DNA of 28,421 bases from a virus, in the IMG/VR virus record IMGVR_UViG_3300023049_000003, positions 1 to 28,421 of that record; one strand, 5' to 3'. Position numbers and translations under genes: made by a program. Shown here piece after piece: positions 22,483 to 28,277 of this stretch. The notes under the pieces were generated by a model, which saw only the letters and a list, made by a program, of their open reading frames with translations, made no database searches and was not told the DNA's origin. The number at the start of each line of letters is the position of its first letter. Positions within the stretch are counted from its first letter, which is position 1.

Positions 22483-23029
22483 TTTTCTCGATATTCTTAC
22501 GCATTTTGATGCCAGTCGACTGAGCAATCACATCAGCGAGTGATTCCTGTGCACCATGATTGAGGTTGATGTCCTCACTCCACCCCTCCACTACTTGCAG
22601 CCATAGCTTTTGAGCGAACACCCCGCCACGAGTAGCACCTTTGAATATTGAGGCAATAACAGCAGGGGTCAGTGACCGCCATGTGTCAGACTGCATCTCG
22701 AATTTCATCTTTTTGATATGACGGTCGATTGTTGTTGTGCCGAGTCCGGTTTCCTCTGCAAGCTCAACCCCTGTCGGTTTTCTTTTCTTTTTCTTGAGTA
22801 GTTTGATGAAAGCCTCTTGAATCATCACCTGATTGTGTTCCCAGTCTCGACGAGTCTTGTCAGCTTTTTTTTCAGCTTTGCCAGTTGCCCCACTTTCCAC
22901 CACTTTGTCAACAACAACAGCATCAGTCTTTTTCACTGATGTTTTCTTTCGAGTCGCCTTTTTACGAGTCACAGGTTGTGATTTCGATGACTTTCCCGTT
23001 TTCTTTTGAGTTGCTTTTGATTTAGCCAT
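22463..23029 (-). CDS. terS: terminase small subunit, 188 aa
   Basis: The first 60 residues are very rich in Lys, Ser and Thr (MAKSKATQKKTGKSSKSQPV, TRKKATRKKTSVKK), like a histone-tail. A helix-turn-helix follows (VELAEETGLGTTTIDRHIKK, about 99-118), then a helical oligomerisation region (APIVASIFKG-like, QKLWLQVVEGW). The HTH, position before terL and 20-base overlap identify the small terminase, which recognises packaging sites. The ATG at 23027-23029 was chosen; the alternative 23053 lies upstream of the promoter's expected start of transcription. It is the first gene of the late operon. Confidence 0.85.
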   Translation of the reverse strand: MAKSKATQKKTGKSSKSQPVTRKKATRKKTSVKKTDAVVVDKVVESGATGKAEKKADKTRRDWEHNQVMIQEAFIKLLKKKKRKPTGVELAEETGLGTTTIDRHIKKMKFEMQSDTWRSLTPAVIASIFKGATRGGVFAQKLWLQVVEGWSEDINLNHGAQESLADVIAQSTGIKMRKNIEKNAKHSR

Positions 23030-23040
23030 AATATAAGACC

Positions 23041-23066
23041 AGTATAGCATCATTTGAAAATGTCAA
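23041..23066 (-). promoter_or_regulatory. late promoter before the terminase genes
   Basis: The minus strand has an extended -10, TGCTATACT (23041-23049), in a 14-mer ATGATGCTATACTG that recurs at 23420-23433. A perfect TTGACA (23061-23066) lies 14 bp upstream, shorter than the usual 16-18 bp spacer, so the extended -10 may dominate. It follows directly after the early terminator. Confidence 0.7.
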
Positions 23067-23070
23067 CAGT

Positions 23071-23103
23071 AAAAAAACACACTCATGCAAAGCACAAGTG
23101 TGT
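23071..23103 (-). terminator. intrinsic terminator between early and late units
   Basis: On the coding strand ACACACT-TG-TGC, loop TTT, GCA-TG-AGTGTGT form a 7-bp outer stem, a 2x2 internal loop and a 3-bp inner stem, followed by TTTTTT(T). It begins 4 bases after the HNH gene stop (23107) and separates early genes from the late promoter. Confidence 0.85.
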
Positions 23104-23106
23104 GAG

Positions 23107-23538
23107 TTAGGTTGAACCGATGAATTGAGTGACGATGATGTCGTACATGGTGAGGCACAAAGGTACTCTCAGACCATGATGCGACCGTGACCGTTCCTCA
23201 CTCTCGATGATGTGTTCAATGTCGTCGTGGCATTCCCGACACAGTAGCACTGTGTGAGCGTTCCACATTGCACGCCATTGGTTGCGATGTTTTCTATACC
23301 ACCGTTTCGGGTAGATATGATGTCGAGTGAGGTTGCAATGCTCACCACATCGTGGGCATTGTCCTTGTCGTCTCATGAGTTCCTCTATTTTGTTGTGAAT
23401 GAAAGTGCGTCTGACTTTCAGTATAGCATCATCGAACAGCGACAGTCGACATGAGCAATCGTCTGTCGAATTGTGCCCGAGTGATTCTCTCAACCCTGAA
23501 TGAGTGATTGAAGTTTCGTCTATCCCACCCGTCAGCAT
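23107..23538 (-). CDS. HNH endonuclease next to the terminase genes
   Basis: The core reads CPRCGEHCNLTRHHIYPKRW followed by LLCRECHDDIEHI, with paired CxxC zinc motifs and the HH...H catalytic pattern of phage HNH nucleases. HNH enzymes encoded beside terminases can assist packaging cleavage. Two starts compete. The ATG at 23536-23538 directly follows the previous stop (TAGATG), giving 143 residues. The ATG at 23374-23376 (MRRQGQCPRCGEH, 89 residues) has a good Shine-Dalgarno (GAGGA, 4-5 bases away), rare in this genome, and lies downstream of a probable promoter at 23420-23428. Both products keep the full HNH core. The late terminator follows. Confidence 0.82.
   Translation of the reverse strand: MLTGGIDETSITHSGLRESLGHNSTDDCSCRLSLFDDAILKVRRTFIHNKIEELMRRQGQCPRCGEHCNLTRHHIYPKRWYRKHRNQWRAMWNAHTVLLCRECHDDIEHIIESEERSRSHHGLRVPLCLTMYDIIVTQFIGST
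23420..23428 (-). promoter_or_regulatory. extended -10 promoter inside/before the HNH gene
   Basis: TGCTATACT on the minus strand, inside the same 14-mer ATGATGCTATACTG as the late promoter at 23041. It would give a short transcript for the 89-residue HNH form with its Shine-Dalgarno, ending at the terminator 23071-23103. Confidence 0.55.
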
Positions 23539-23718
23539 CTATGATTGTGATGTGTGAGTAGTATAGCTTGTGCCATTGTTCACTCGTTTTTTTTCACTCA
23601 GTATCTGAGCAGGTGCTGTGCTTTTTCTTGTGCGTTGTGTTTTAGGTCGTGAACATTCATTGCACCATTTCCATGCAGGCAGTATACCTCGACCACATTT
23701 GCATTTATTGAGCATCAT
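23539..23718 (-). CDS. small zinc-ribbon protein, 59 aa
   Basis: The frame begins MMLNKCKCGRGILPAWKWCN, with CKCG and WCNEC cysteine pairs that form a one-zinc ribbon. A basic, Thr/Ser-rich tail follows. Its start overlaps the stop of the upstream gene as ATGA (23715-23718), and its stop directly precedes the ATG of the HNH gene, so it is a coupled member of the operon. It is just below usual ORF cut-offs. Nucleic-acid binding is likely; family unknown. Confidence 0.7.
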   Translation of the reverse strand: MMLNKCKCGRGILPAWKWCNECSRPKTQRTRKSTAPAQILSEKKRVNNGTSYTTHTSQS

Positions 23719-24113
23719 ACTTTTTGTAATATACGATATGCCTCACGACACCTCTCGACAGTGAAGTCTCCGAAGTGACACTCATGCCGTGTGATGTCGA
23801 GTTCTCTTGCGAGCCAACAATATGCTGATTCTTTGAGATGCTTGTCGCATTTCCATTGACCGTTGAGACATACCTTGATGAATAATTCCTTTGTGAGCTT
23901 TCGAGCTTTTCGCATGTGAGCGTTCGCCATTTGCCCGAGTGGTTGCTTTGTATTGTTGTGACACCCGACATACGCATCACATTGTCTGCATAGCCATATC
24001 ATGTGAGCAGCCTGATTGTATATTCGACCGTATATCTCTGAGTGCGATACCCATTCAGCAGGTGAATCACAGAATGGGCAGTTGATGTCGGGGTGCTTTT
24101 TCTTTTTACTCAT
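23715..24113 (-). CDS. DUF3268 zinc-finger protein, 132 aa
   Basis: Starting at the ATG 24111-24113 (MSKKKKHPDINCPFCDSPAE), the sequence contains CPFCDSPAEWVSHSEIYGR, WLCRQCDAYVGCHNNT, and KQPLGQMANAHMRKARK. This is the pattern I recall for DUF3268, a small phage-borne zinc domain of unknown role. Cysteines in CPFC and CRQC bind the metal; other cysteines and histidines occur near the C-terminus (CDKHLKES, RHECHFGDF). The upstream extension to 24191 overlaps the previous gene and was rejected. Confidence 0.82.
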   Translation of the reverse strand: MSKKKKHPDINCPFCDSPAEWVSHSEIYGRIYNQAAHMIWLCRQCDAYVGCHNNTKQPLGQMANAHMRKARKLTKELFIKVCLNGQWKCDKHLKESAYCWLARELDITRHECHFGDFTVERCREAYRILQKV

Positions 24114-24618
24114 CAGATTCATCAATAATGTTCTGATAAGCATATTCACCATAGAATTTGATTGCGAGTTCATTGTAATACTCAGCAGCATCTTTTTCAG
24201 TCATGAATCTTTTTCTGACTTTCTCACCTTTGCATGATATATCAGTTATCCATTTTTTGTGACCTTGATATGTTGCAGTATAGCTCACCCCTTTATATTT
24301 CGACGTAGGTTTTCCGAGATTTCCTCGAATTTTCTTTTTGTGATAATGGTTTGAGATATATGCAGGCACGACAGCAATGTTGTTTTTCCTATGGTCGAGA
24401 GAATTCCTATTTTTATATAGTGCCTTTTTGTTGTTTTCTGACTGCACAATGAATTTCCACATAGGTACATGAATGGTCTTGCCACTGATATTGAATTCTT
24501 TGAATACCTCATTTTTGTTTCCGAGTACCCATGAAAAGCGATTGAGATATTCAAAGTCCTCTGCATCAACAATGACCTCAGTACCGTTTGCGGTGAGAAT
24601 TATTTTTGAATCAATCAT
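24106..24618 (-). CDS. HNH/AP2-type homing endonuclease-like protein, probably degenerate, 170 aa
   Basis: The C-terminal about 60 residues (SKYKGVSYTATYQGHKKWIT, then KDAAEYYNELAIKFYGEYA) form an AP2 DNA-binding domain, as in free-standing phage HNH endonucleases. The N-terminal part follows the usual frame: VDAEDFEYLNRFSWVLG, HVPMWKFIV, and a NRNSLDHRKNNIAVV segment. In active members this segment reads DHxNxxxLDNRxxNLR; here the DH is replaced (ALYKNRNSLDHRKNN), so the catalytic histidine seems lost. It overlaps both neighbours by a few bases. It may be a decayed selfish element now acting only as a DNA-binding protein. Confidence 0.78.
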   Translation of the reverse strand: MIDSKIILTANGTEVIVDAEDFEYLNRFSWVLGNKNEVFKEFNISGKTIHVPMWKFIVQSENNKKALYKNRNSLDHRKNNIAVVPAYISNHYHKKKIRGNLGKPTSKYKGVSYTATYQGHKKWITDISCKGEKVRKRFMTEKDAAEYYNELAIKFYGEYAYQNIIDESDE

Positions 24619-25043
24619 ACGCTCATTTTTTTAGTCAGCTCTGATACTCCCTCAATCTCGACCCGCTTGATTTCCAGTTGAGGCACATCGACACCTTTGC
24701 CGATGAGATTCTGTTGCTTGTTTTCAATAAAGTGTGTGACTCGTGCCTGAATCATATTCGGCACGCCCTGATATTTTTTCATGATTCCTTTCGATTCAGC
24801 CTCACGATAATCGTCGGGGCTTGAGCCGAATTTGTAGTCGTCATTGTACCCGAGGTCACCGCCATAGTGGGGTGTGATGTCGAATACCTTTGAGACCGGT
24901 CGACCGTTGATGATTGTTTTCCCGTCAAAGAGAAAAACAAAATATGCTTTTTCAACCTCCACCTCGTCACAGATGACGAATGTGTGAGGGTTGAACCCTG
25001 TCACGACTTTGAATTGATATTTTTTTTGTGGTGTGTTGTTCAT
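24615..25043 (-). CDS. hypothetical protein, 142 aa
   Basis: MNNTPQKKYQFKVVTGFNPH is followed by a beta-rich middle (VEVEKAYFVFLFDGKTIING, HYGGDLGYNDDYKFG) and a helix-strand end (PQLEIKRVEIEGVSELTKKM). There are no cysteines in pairs and no membrane segments. The start ATG at 25043 follows CTAACACAACACACC, a clear A/C start box. It lies between the replisome organizer and the AP2 protein, so a DNA-replication accessory role is possible, without direct support. Confidence 0.72.
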   Translation of the reverse strand: MNNTPQKKYQFKVVTGFNPHTFVICDEVEVEKAYFVFLFDGKTIINGRPVSKVFDITPHYGGDLGYNDDYKFGSSPDDYREAESKGIMKKYQGVPNMIQARVTHFIENKQQNLIGKGVDVPQLEIKRVEIEGVSELTKKMSV

Positions 25044-25054
25044 GGTGTGTTGTG

Positions 25055-25918
25055 TTAGAGAATCACCTTGCTCGTCTTTTCAGTGAGCTCAGTTTTCTTG
25101 CGAATAAAAGCATTTGATAATGAGTCCCATTTATCAGCGAGCTGATGAGGGGTTGTGATTTGAGGGAAGTACGGCAGCACGTTTGATTGAGGTAGCAGGT
25201 TGACGACTTTCATCACTTGCTCGAATGAATGAGCTTTGATGAGATGCTCAATCGCTGAGCGTTGAGTCTTGTTGCCATACCACCGAGAGTGAGCCGAGTT
25301 CACGACTACAAAAGCATCAATGATGTCGATGATTTCCTGATTCTTTTTTTTTGATTCAGCATCATCTTTTTCCGCATCGTCAGATGCAATACTACTCTTA
25401 TCTATACTAGTCTTATCTATACTACGGCAACCAGTGGTCGCCATTTGGTTGCCAGACTCCTTTGAGCCTTTGTTTTCAACGTCTTTTGATGATTTAGACG
25501 TTTTTTTCTTTTTTTTTGGTGCCTTGATTTGTTGGTTGCCATTTGGTTGCCGAATGGTTGCCATGTCGTACGAATCATTTTCAGTGTACGACCCATTTTC
25601 CTTGACCTCGAGCATCTTGAATTCATCTTGATACGCTGTCGGTTTGTGCCGGTCTTTTCTGAGTGTGTTGTGCATTCGCCAGTGTTTGACGACACACACT
25701 CCATTCTGAAAAGGAATCATGAACCTTTTTGCGATGAGAATTTTGAGGTCATCGTCGGCAGCCCCTATCATTCGCATGATTCTTTTGATGCTTGAGACGA
25801 ACCCGTCATCGTCTGCTCTCACATTGCTGTGAAAGTAGAGATTTTGTGCTGATGTGGGCATGTCGAGAAAAGCATCACTGTCGACAATGTCCATTGTGAA
25901 CATTCTTTTATTTGCCAT
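25055..25918 (-). CDS. phage replisome organizer (DnaD-like initiator), 287 aa
   Basis: The first 100 residues match the phage replisome organizer N-terminal domain: MFTMDIVDSDAFLDMPTSAQ, VRADDDGFVSS, IGAADDDLKILI, HWRMHNTLRKDRH. This winged-helix domain binds origin repeats. A Lys/Ser-rich linker (about 105-195) contains SIDKTSIDKSSI. A C-terminal DnaD/DnaB_2-like helical domain follows (IIDAFVVVNSAHSRWYGNKT, LPYFPQITTPHQLADKWDSL) and should recruit the host helicase loader. Direct repeats inside the linker's coding sequence (25426-25562) look like the binding sites, as in origins of lactococcal phages and lambda O. A long structured leader precedes the gene, with a start box AACACACCAACT. 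Confidence 0.88.
   Translation of the reverse strand: MANKRMFTMDIVDSDAFLDMPTSAQNLYFHSNVRADDDGFVSSIKRIMRMIGAADDDLKILIAKRFMIPFQNGVCVVKHWRMHNTLRKDRHKPTAYQDEFKMLEVKENGSYTENDSYDMATIRQPNGNQQIKAPKKKKKTSKSSKDVENKGSKESGNQMATTGCRSIDKTSIDKSSIASDDAEKDDAESKKKNQEIIDIIDAFVVVNSAHSRWYGNKTQRSAIEHLIKAHSFEQVMKVVNLLPQSNVLPYFPQITTPHQLADKWDSLSNAFIRKKTELTEKTSKVIL
25396..25424. repeat. 14-bp tandem direct repeat
   Basis: TCTTATCTATACTA occurs at 25396-25409 and again at 25411-25424 (period 15). It encodes the SIDKT/SIDKS linker of the initiator and lies next to the iteron-like cluster, so it may be part of the origin or simply protein repeat expansion. Confidence 0.7.
25426..25562. repeat. iteron-like repeats, probable replication origin
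   Basis: TGGTTGCC occurs at 25533, 25544 and 25555, spaced exactly 11 bp, and again at 25446; a variant TGGTCGCC lies at 25435, also 11 bp away. An inverted copy GGCAACCA is at 25426-25433. Between the two clusters runs a T7CT9 tract (25501-25518 region), which could melt easily. Phased 11-bp repeats, inside the initiator gene, with an A/T tract, form the pattern of an initiator-binding origin. Confidence 0.75.
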
Positions 25919-25964
25919 AGTTGGTGTGTTGTTATGGTGCTGATAATGAGCTCGAGTTTTCTGA

Positions 25965-26032
25965 TTGACTGATTCATTGCCCCTTGTAAGTGCAATGACC
26001 CAGTCAACGAGTACAAGGGTCGAGCGTCCCTT
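25965..26032 (-). promoter_or_regulatory. structured leader of the initiator mRNA with alternative pairings
   Basis: On the coding strand TTGACTGGGTCATTGC (26007-25992) pairs with GCAATGAATCAGTCAA (25980-25965): 14 Watson-Crick pairs, one G-U and one mismatch, around an 11-base loop. The loop ends TACAAGGG, which is fully complementary to CCCTTGTA (26019-26012) just upstream. The CCCTT part can also pair with AAGGG at 26032-26028. These pairings compete, suggesting a switch or a partial pseudoknot. Confidence 0.7.
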
Positions 26033-26034
26033 TT

Positions 26035-26043
26035 ATTATATCA
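26035..26043 (-). promoter_or_regulatory. extended -10 promoter of the initiator gene
   Basis: TGATATAAT on the minus strand (TG-N-TATAAT) overlaps the stop codon of the RusA-like gene. The expected start of transcription is near 26028, giving a leader of about 110 bases before the initiator ATG at 25918. No clear -35 box. Confidence 0.6.
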
Positions 26044-26466
26044 TGAATCAGTTTGCTTGATGTTGTGAGGTTCGACAAGTTGTGCATTTCCTGTGAATAT
26101 CTCGACAACACAATGTGCCTCCTCATCTTTTTTGCATTTCCGGCAGCCCTGCATTGTATAACTGACGTATTTGTTCGAGTCATCGGGCATCAACCCGCCG
26201 TGCACGAACCCGTCCTCAATCATCTTGACCATTGCTGAGAGATTTGATGAATCGAGCAGATTGCCTTTGAGGGCGAATGTGTATTTGATAACGACAGGGA
26301 ATTCAGCAATCTCAAATTCAATGTCCTCGAGTGCCTCTTGTGCTGCGTAGTAGTACGACTCATGCAGTGGTGACCGTGATTTGTAGTGCATTCGGTAGTA
26401 CGCATTTGTGCTCACTTTTTCATGAATAATGACTTTGATGTGGTCGTCGTTTATTTTCTGAATCAC
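26041..26466 (-). CDS. RusA-like Holliday-junction resolvase, 141 aa
   Basis: The key segment KGNLLDSSNLSAMVKMIEDG, followed by GGLMPDDSNKY, matches the RusA signature (D-x-x-N-L...D-G...DD). Asp72, Asp85 and Asp95/96 are the likely metal-binding residues. RusA enzymes cut four-way junctions formed in recombination and replication, and clear branched DNA before packaging. The C-terminus adds three cysteines (CRKCKKDEEAHC, 108-119), perhaps a small zinc site not found in typical RusA. Length is close to the family's 120-140. The start overlaps the upstream stop by four bases. Confidence 0.84.
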   Translation of the reverse strand: MIQKINDDHIKVIIHEKVSTNAYYRMHYKSRSPLHESYYYAAQEALEDIEFEIAEFPVVIKYTFALKGNLLDSSNLSAMVKMIEDGFVHGGLMPDDSNKYVSYTMQGCRKCKKDEEAHCVVEIFTGNAQLVEPHNIKQTDS

Positions 26467-26810
26467 AAGCCGATTTGTTTACGGCTTTTTTTATAGAGAG
26501 ACTCGAGACTAGGGAATGGCACATGAATTCCTGCACCGGCGACATACCGATTGAATGTCTCATATACAGCATCAATGTGAGCCCCCGCATTTTCAGTTGA
26601 CTCGATTCCTGTTTGCTCAATCTGAGCTGCACGCCATATTTCTTTGATGTGTTTTGTCTGAACAGGTACATGCACAGCAGGGAATTCAGTCAGTAATTTG
26701 TGCAGGTCATATCCTGCATTTTCGTATTCTTTTGCCACGAATGCGAACAGTAAGTGCATCGCTTTTCGTTGTTGGTCTGAGATTTGTTTCATCTCTTTTT
26801 TTTCTGTCAT
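26463..26810 (-). CDS. phage protein of a recurrent but unnamed family, 115 aa
   Basis: The pattern QQRKAMHLLFAFVAKEYENA, GYDLHKLL, a WRAAQIEQTGIESTEN segment, and VYETFNRYVAGAGIHVPFPS recurs, as I remember it, in replication modules of many phages without an assigned function. The N-terminal QQRKAMH and C-terminal HVPFPS ends are its hallmarks. It overlaps the RusA-like gene start (ATGA), and so is made in equal amounts, suggesting a role in DNA recombination or replication. Confidence 0.72.
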   Translation of the reverse strand: MTEKKEMKQISDQQRKAMHLLFAFVAKEYENAGYDLHKLLTEFPAVHVPVQTKHIKEIWRAAQIEQTGIESTENAGAHIDAVYETFNRYVAGAGIHVPFPSLESLYKKSRKQIGL

Positions 26811-27034
26811 ATTTCTTTGAGAATTAGTGTCGGCTGATTGAACAATTCCTCAGTGCCGTGATTGTAGAATGTTGTTATCTCTTGATAGTCGGTCATGCCT
26901 TGTGGGGGTTCAGCATCAATGATTGAGCTGTGATTGACTCTCAGTGAGAGACCCACAGTGCGTTGAGTTTGCAACATATCCGGCACATCGAGGTATGTGA
27001 TACCGCCGTGCTTGTAATGTAGTTTTGCGAGCAT
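26807..27034 (-). CDS. hypothetical protein, 75 aa
   Basis: The protein starts MLAKLHYKHGGITYLDVPDM and ends PTLILKEI, with no known motif, membrane helix or zinc site. It looks like a small beta-rich domain. Its stop overlaps the next start as ATGA, and its own ATG at 27034 follows AACACAACAAGCGT, a variant of the A/C-rich box. Function unknown. Confidence 0.68.
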   Translation of the reverse strand: MLAKLHYKHGGITYLDVPDMLQTQRTVGLSLRVNHSSIIDAEPPQGMTDYQEITTFYNHGTEELFNQPTLILKEI

Positions 27035-27048
27035 ACGCTTGTTGTGTT

Positions 27049-27513
27049 TTAGATTTCCGATGCACGAATGACTCGACCTGATTCGATAGTGAACCCGAGA
27101 CCTTGCCAGTATGGTGCATTTTTTCCGAGTAATTTTTTGAGAGTTGTTTTTCCCTCTTTTTCAATGTGCCCGACAGTTCGCTTTGTTGCTTTTTCAACAG
27201 CGGCGACTTTCCATATTTCAGACCCATTCAAGAAGTCGACACCTTTTCGAGTGAGTACCCAGTTGCCGTGTGATTCATGCTTTGCCACGAGACCGTGGTC
27301 GCCGAGCACTGTCATGTTCACTCGTTGAGCCACCGAAAAGAGTCCGAGTTTGAAAAGTTCTTTTTCGGGGTGCACTACATTCACGCCTTTTTTCTCGATA
27401 AATTCTGAGATGATGACAAGCATCTTTGCATATCCTTTTGATAGCACAGCGGGTTTGTAGAGTCTTTGTGAGCAGCATTCGCACCGCTCGTCGATTTTGT
27501 TTGTTTCAGTCAT
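27049..27513 (-). CDS. zinc-finger / winged-helix-like protein, 154 aa
   Basis: Starting at the ATG 27511-27513 (MTETNKIDERCECCSQRLYK), a CxCC zinc-like start is followed by helices and a segment GDHGLVAKHESHGNWVLTRK, GVDFLNGSEIWK. The phrase G-W-LT-KG-xFL is typical of winged-helix-like phage proteins of unknown role. The frame extends to 27537, but the chosen ATG carries AATCAACACACC, the best start-box match. A DNA-binding or regulatory role in the early operon is plausible. Confidence 0.72.
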   Translation of the reverse strand: MTETNKIDERCECCSQRLYKPAVLSKGYAKMLVIISEFIEKKGVNVVHPEKELFKLGLFSVAQRVNMTVLGDHGLVAKHESHGNWVLTRKGVDFLNGSEIWKVAAVEKATKRTVGHIEKEGKTTLKKLLGKNAPYWQGLGFTIESGRVIRASEI

Positions 27514-27602
27514 GGTGTGTTGATTGATTAGTCTCAAGAGCTGTGAGAGTGAGGCTGATGTTTCGGGTCATGTAGCACCCCGATTCGCTTGTCAGTATCA
27601 CT

Positions 27603-27622
27603 CACACAGCCCTCGAGCTGTG
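27603..27622. repeat. intergenic hairpin
   Basis: The coding strand ACACAGC-TCGAGG-GCTGTGT is a perfect 7-bp stem with 6-base loop, within the 116-base gap 27514-27629. No T-run follows on either strand. It may be an RNA processing or stability element between early genes. The rest of the gap holds only very short frames (see rejected items). Confidence 0.5.
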
Positions 27623-27629
27623 TTGATAA

Positions 27630-27863
27630 TTATTCCATACCGATGTGAGCTTTGATTGCTTTGAGTTCAGTGATGAGATTCACCATGATTTCAGAGCGTA
27701 GGCTGTCGGTCAGAATTCCGATGTAGTTTGCAATGATGAGCACTTTTTCAGCGTCCTCTTTGTTGTACGTCATCGGTGAATTCGGGAATGCGTATCGAAC
27801 CTCACCTTTTTTCTTGTCGAGGTCGATTTCTTTGAGGTCTTTGAGTGTGAATTGTTTTGACAT
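27630..27863 (-). CDS. hypothetical protein, 77 aa
   Basis: MSKQFTLKDLKEIDLDKKKG is followed by a YAFPNSPMTYNKEDAEKVLI segment and a C-terminal helix (LITELKAIKAHIG). The protein is soluble, charged and mostly helical, with no cysteines. No family is recognised. The ATG at 27863 is preceded by AATCAATCAAAC, a degenerate A/C box. It belongs to the early operon behind SSB. Confidence 0.72.
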   Translation of the reverse strand: MSKQFTLKDLKEIDLDKKKGEVRYAFPNSPMTYNKEDAEKVLIIANYIGILTDSLRSEIMVNLITELKAIKAHIGME

Positions 27864-27873
27864 GTTTGATTGA

Positions 27874-27969
27874 TTAGTCTTTGAATAATAGATGTAGTAT
27901 CACCCATGCAATGACCCACTGCCACGATGAGCCGGTAGCAAGAGCAATGATTGCGATGAATAAAAACAT
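27874..27969 (-). CDS. 31-residue hydrophobic protein
   Basis: The ATG at 27967-27969 gives MFLFIAIIALATGSSWQWVI followed by AWVILHLLFKD, nearly all hydrophobic: one long or two short membrane helices. It begins 5 bases after the SSB-like stop and ends 11 bases before the next start, so it fills the gap exactly, which supports a real mini-gene. It might affect the host membrane early in infection. Very short, so uncertain. Confidence 0.5.
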   Translation of the reverse strand: MFLFIAIIALATGSSWQWVIAWVILHLLFKD

Positions 27970-27973
27970 AAGC

Positions 27974-28264
27974 CTAGAAAGGAATGTCGTCGGGGTTGAT
28001 GTCCTCAGCAGGGTATTCAATCTCATTGCTGCTGTTGTTTTGAGCAGGTGCTGAGTTTGATTGACCTCCGGCATTGTTGTTTTTTTGTTCAGCCTCGAAC
28101 ACTGAGAATGTCAGACTGCTGTCATTCATCTCAATGATTCGTGAGATTGTTCCGTCCTCTTTGTGGAATTCAGTCATCGTTCCCACGTTTGCCCAGAAAG
28201 TTTTTTCCTCGTTGTTTGAGGTGTATTTTTTCGGGTTTGTGATGTTGTATCTTTTTACTTGCAT
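27974..28264 (-). CDS. single-stranded-DNA-binding-like protein, 96 aa
   Basis: Starting at the ATG 28262-28264 (MQVKRYNITNPKKYTSNNEE), a small beta-rich domain (KTFWANVGTMTEF, SRIIEMNDSSLTFSVFEA) is followed by a flexible Asn/Gln/Ser/Ala linker. The extreme C-terminus is NPDDIPF, the acidic-hydrophobic tip by which bacterial and phage SSBs recruit partner enzymes. The domain is shorter than a classical SSB OB fold. The frame to 28405 was rejected because it crosses the DUF4177-like gene and the ATG at 28264 has the CAACAACACACT box. It fits with the Sak4-like ATPase and PD-(D/E)XK nuclease at the other end of the file, which are close on the circle. Confidence 0.75.
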   Translation of the reverse strand: MQVKRYNITNPKKYTSNNEEKTFWANVGTMTEFHKEDGTISRIIEMNDSSLTFSVFEAEQKNNNAGGQSNSAPAQNNSSNEIEYPAEDINPDDIPF

Positions 28265-28277
28265 AGTGTGTTGTTGG

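Noticed and set aside
25991-26040. Plus-strand intrinsic terminator made by AAGGG...CCCTTTTATT
   Set aside because: The stem is only 5 bp and the T-run is short and broken; the segment is better explained as part of the minus-strand leader structure.
27534-27605. Possible 23-codon gene with GTG start (MSDTDKRIGVLHDP...) and an overlapping 21-codon ATG frame
   Set aside because: Both fit in the 116-base gap, but they have no start box, begin inside or next to a hairpin, and are too short to support.
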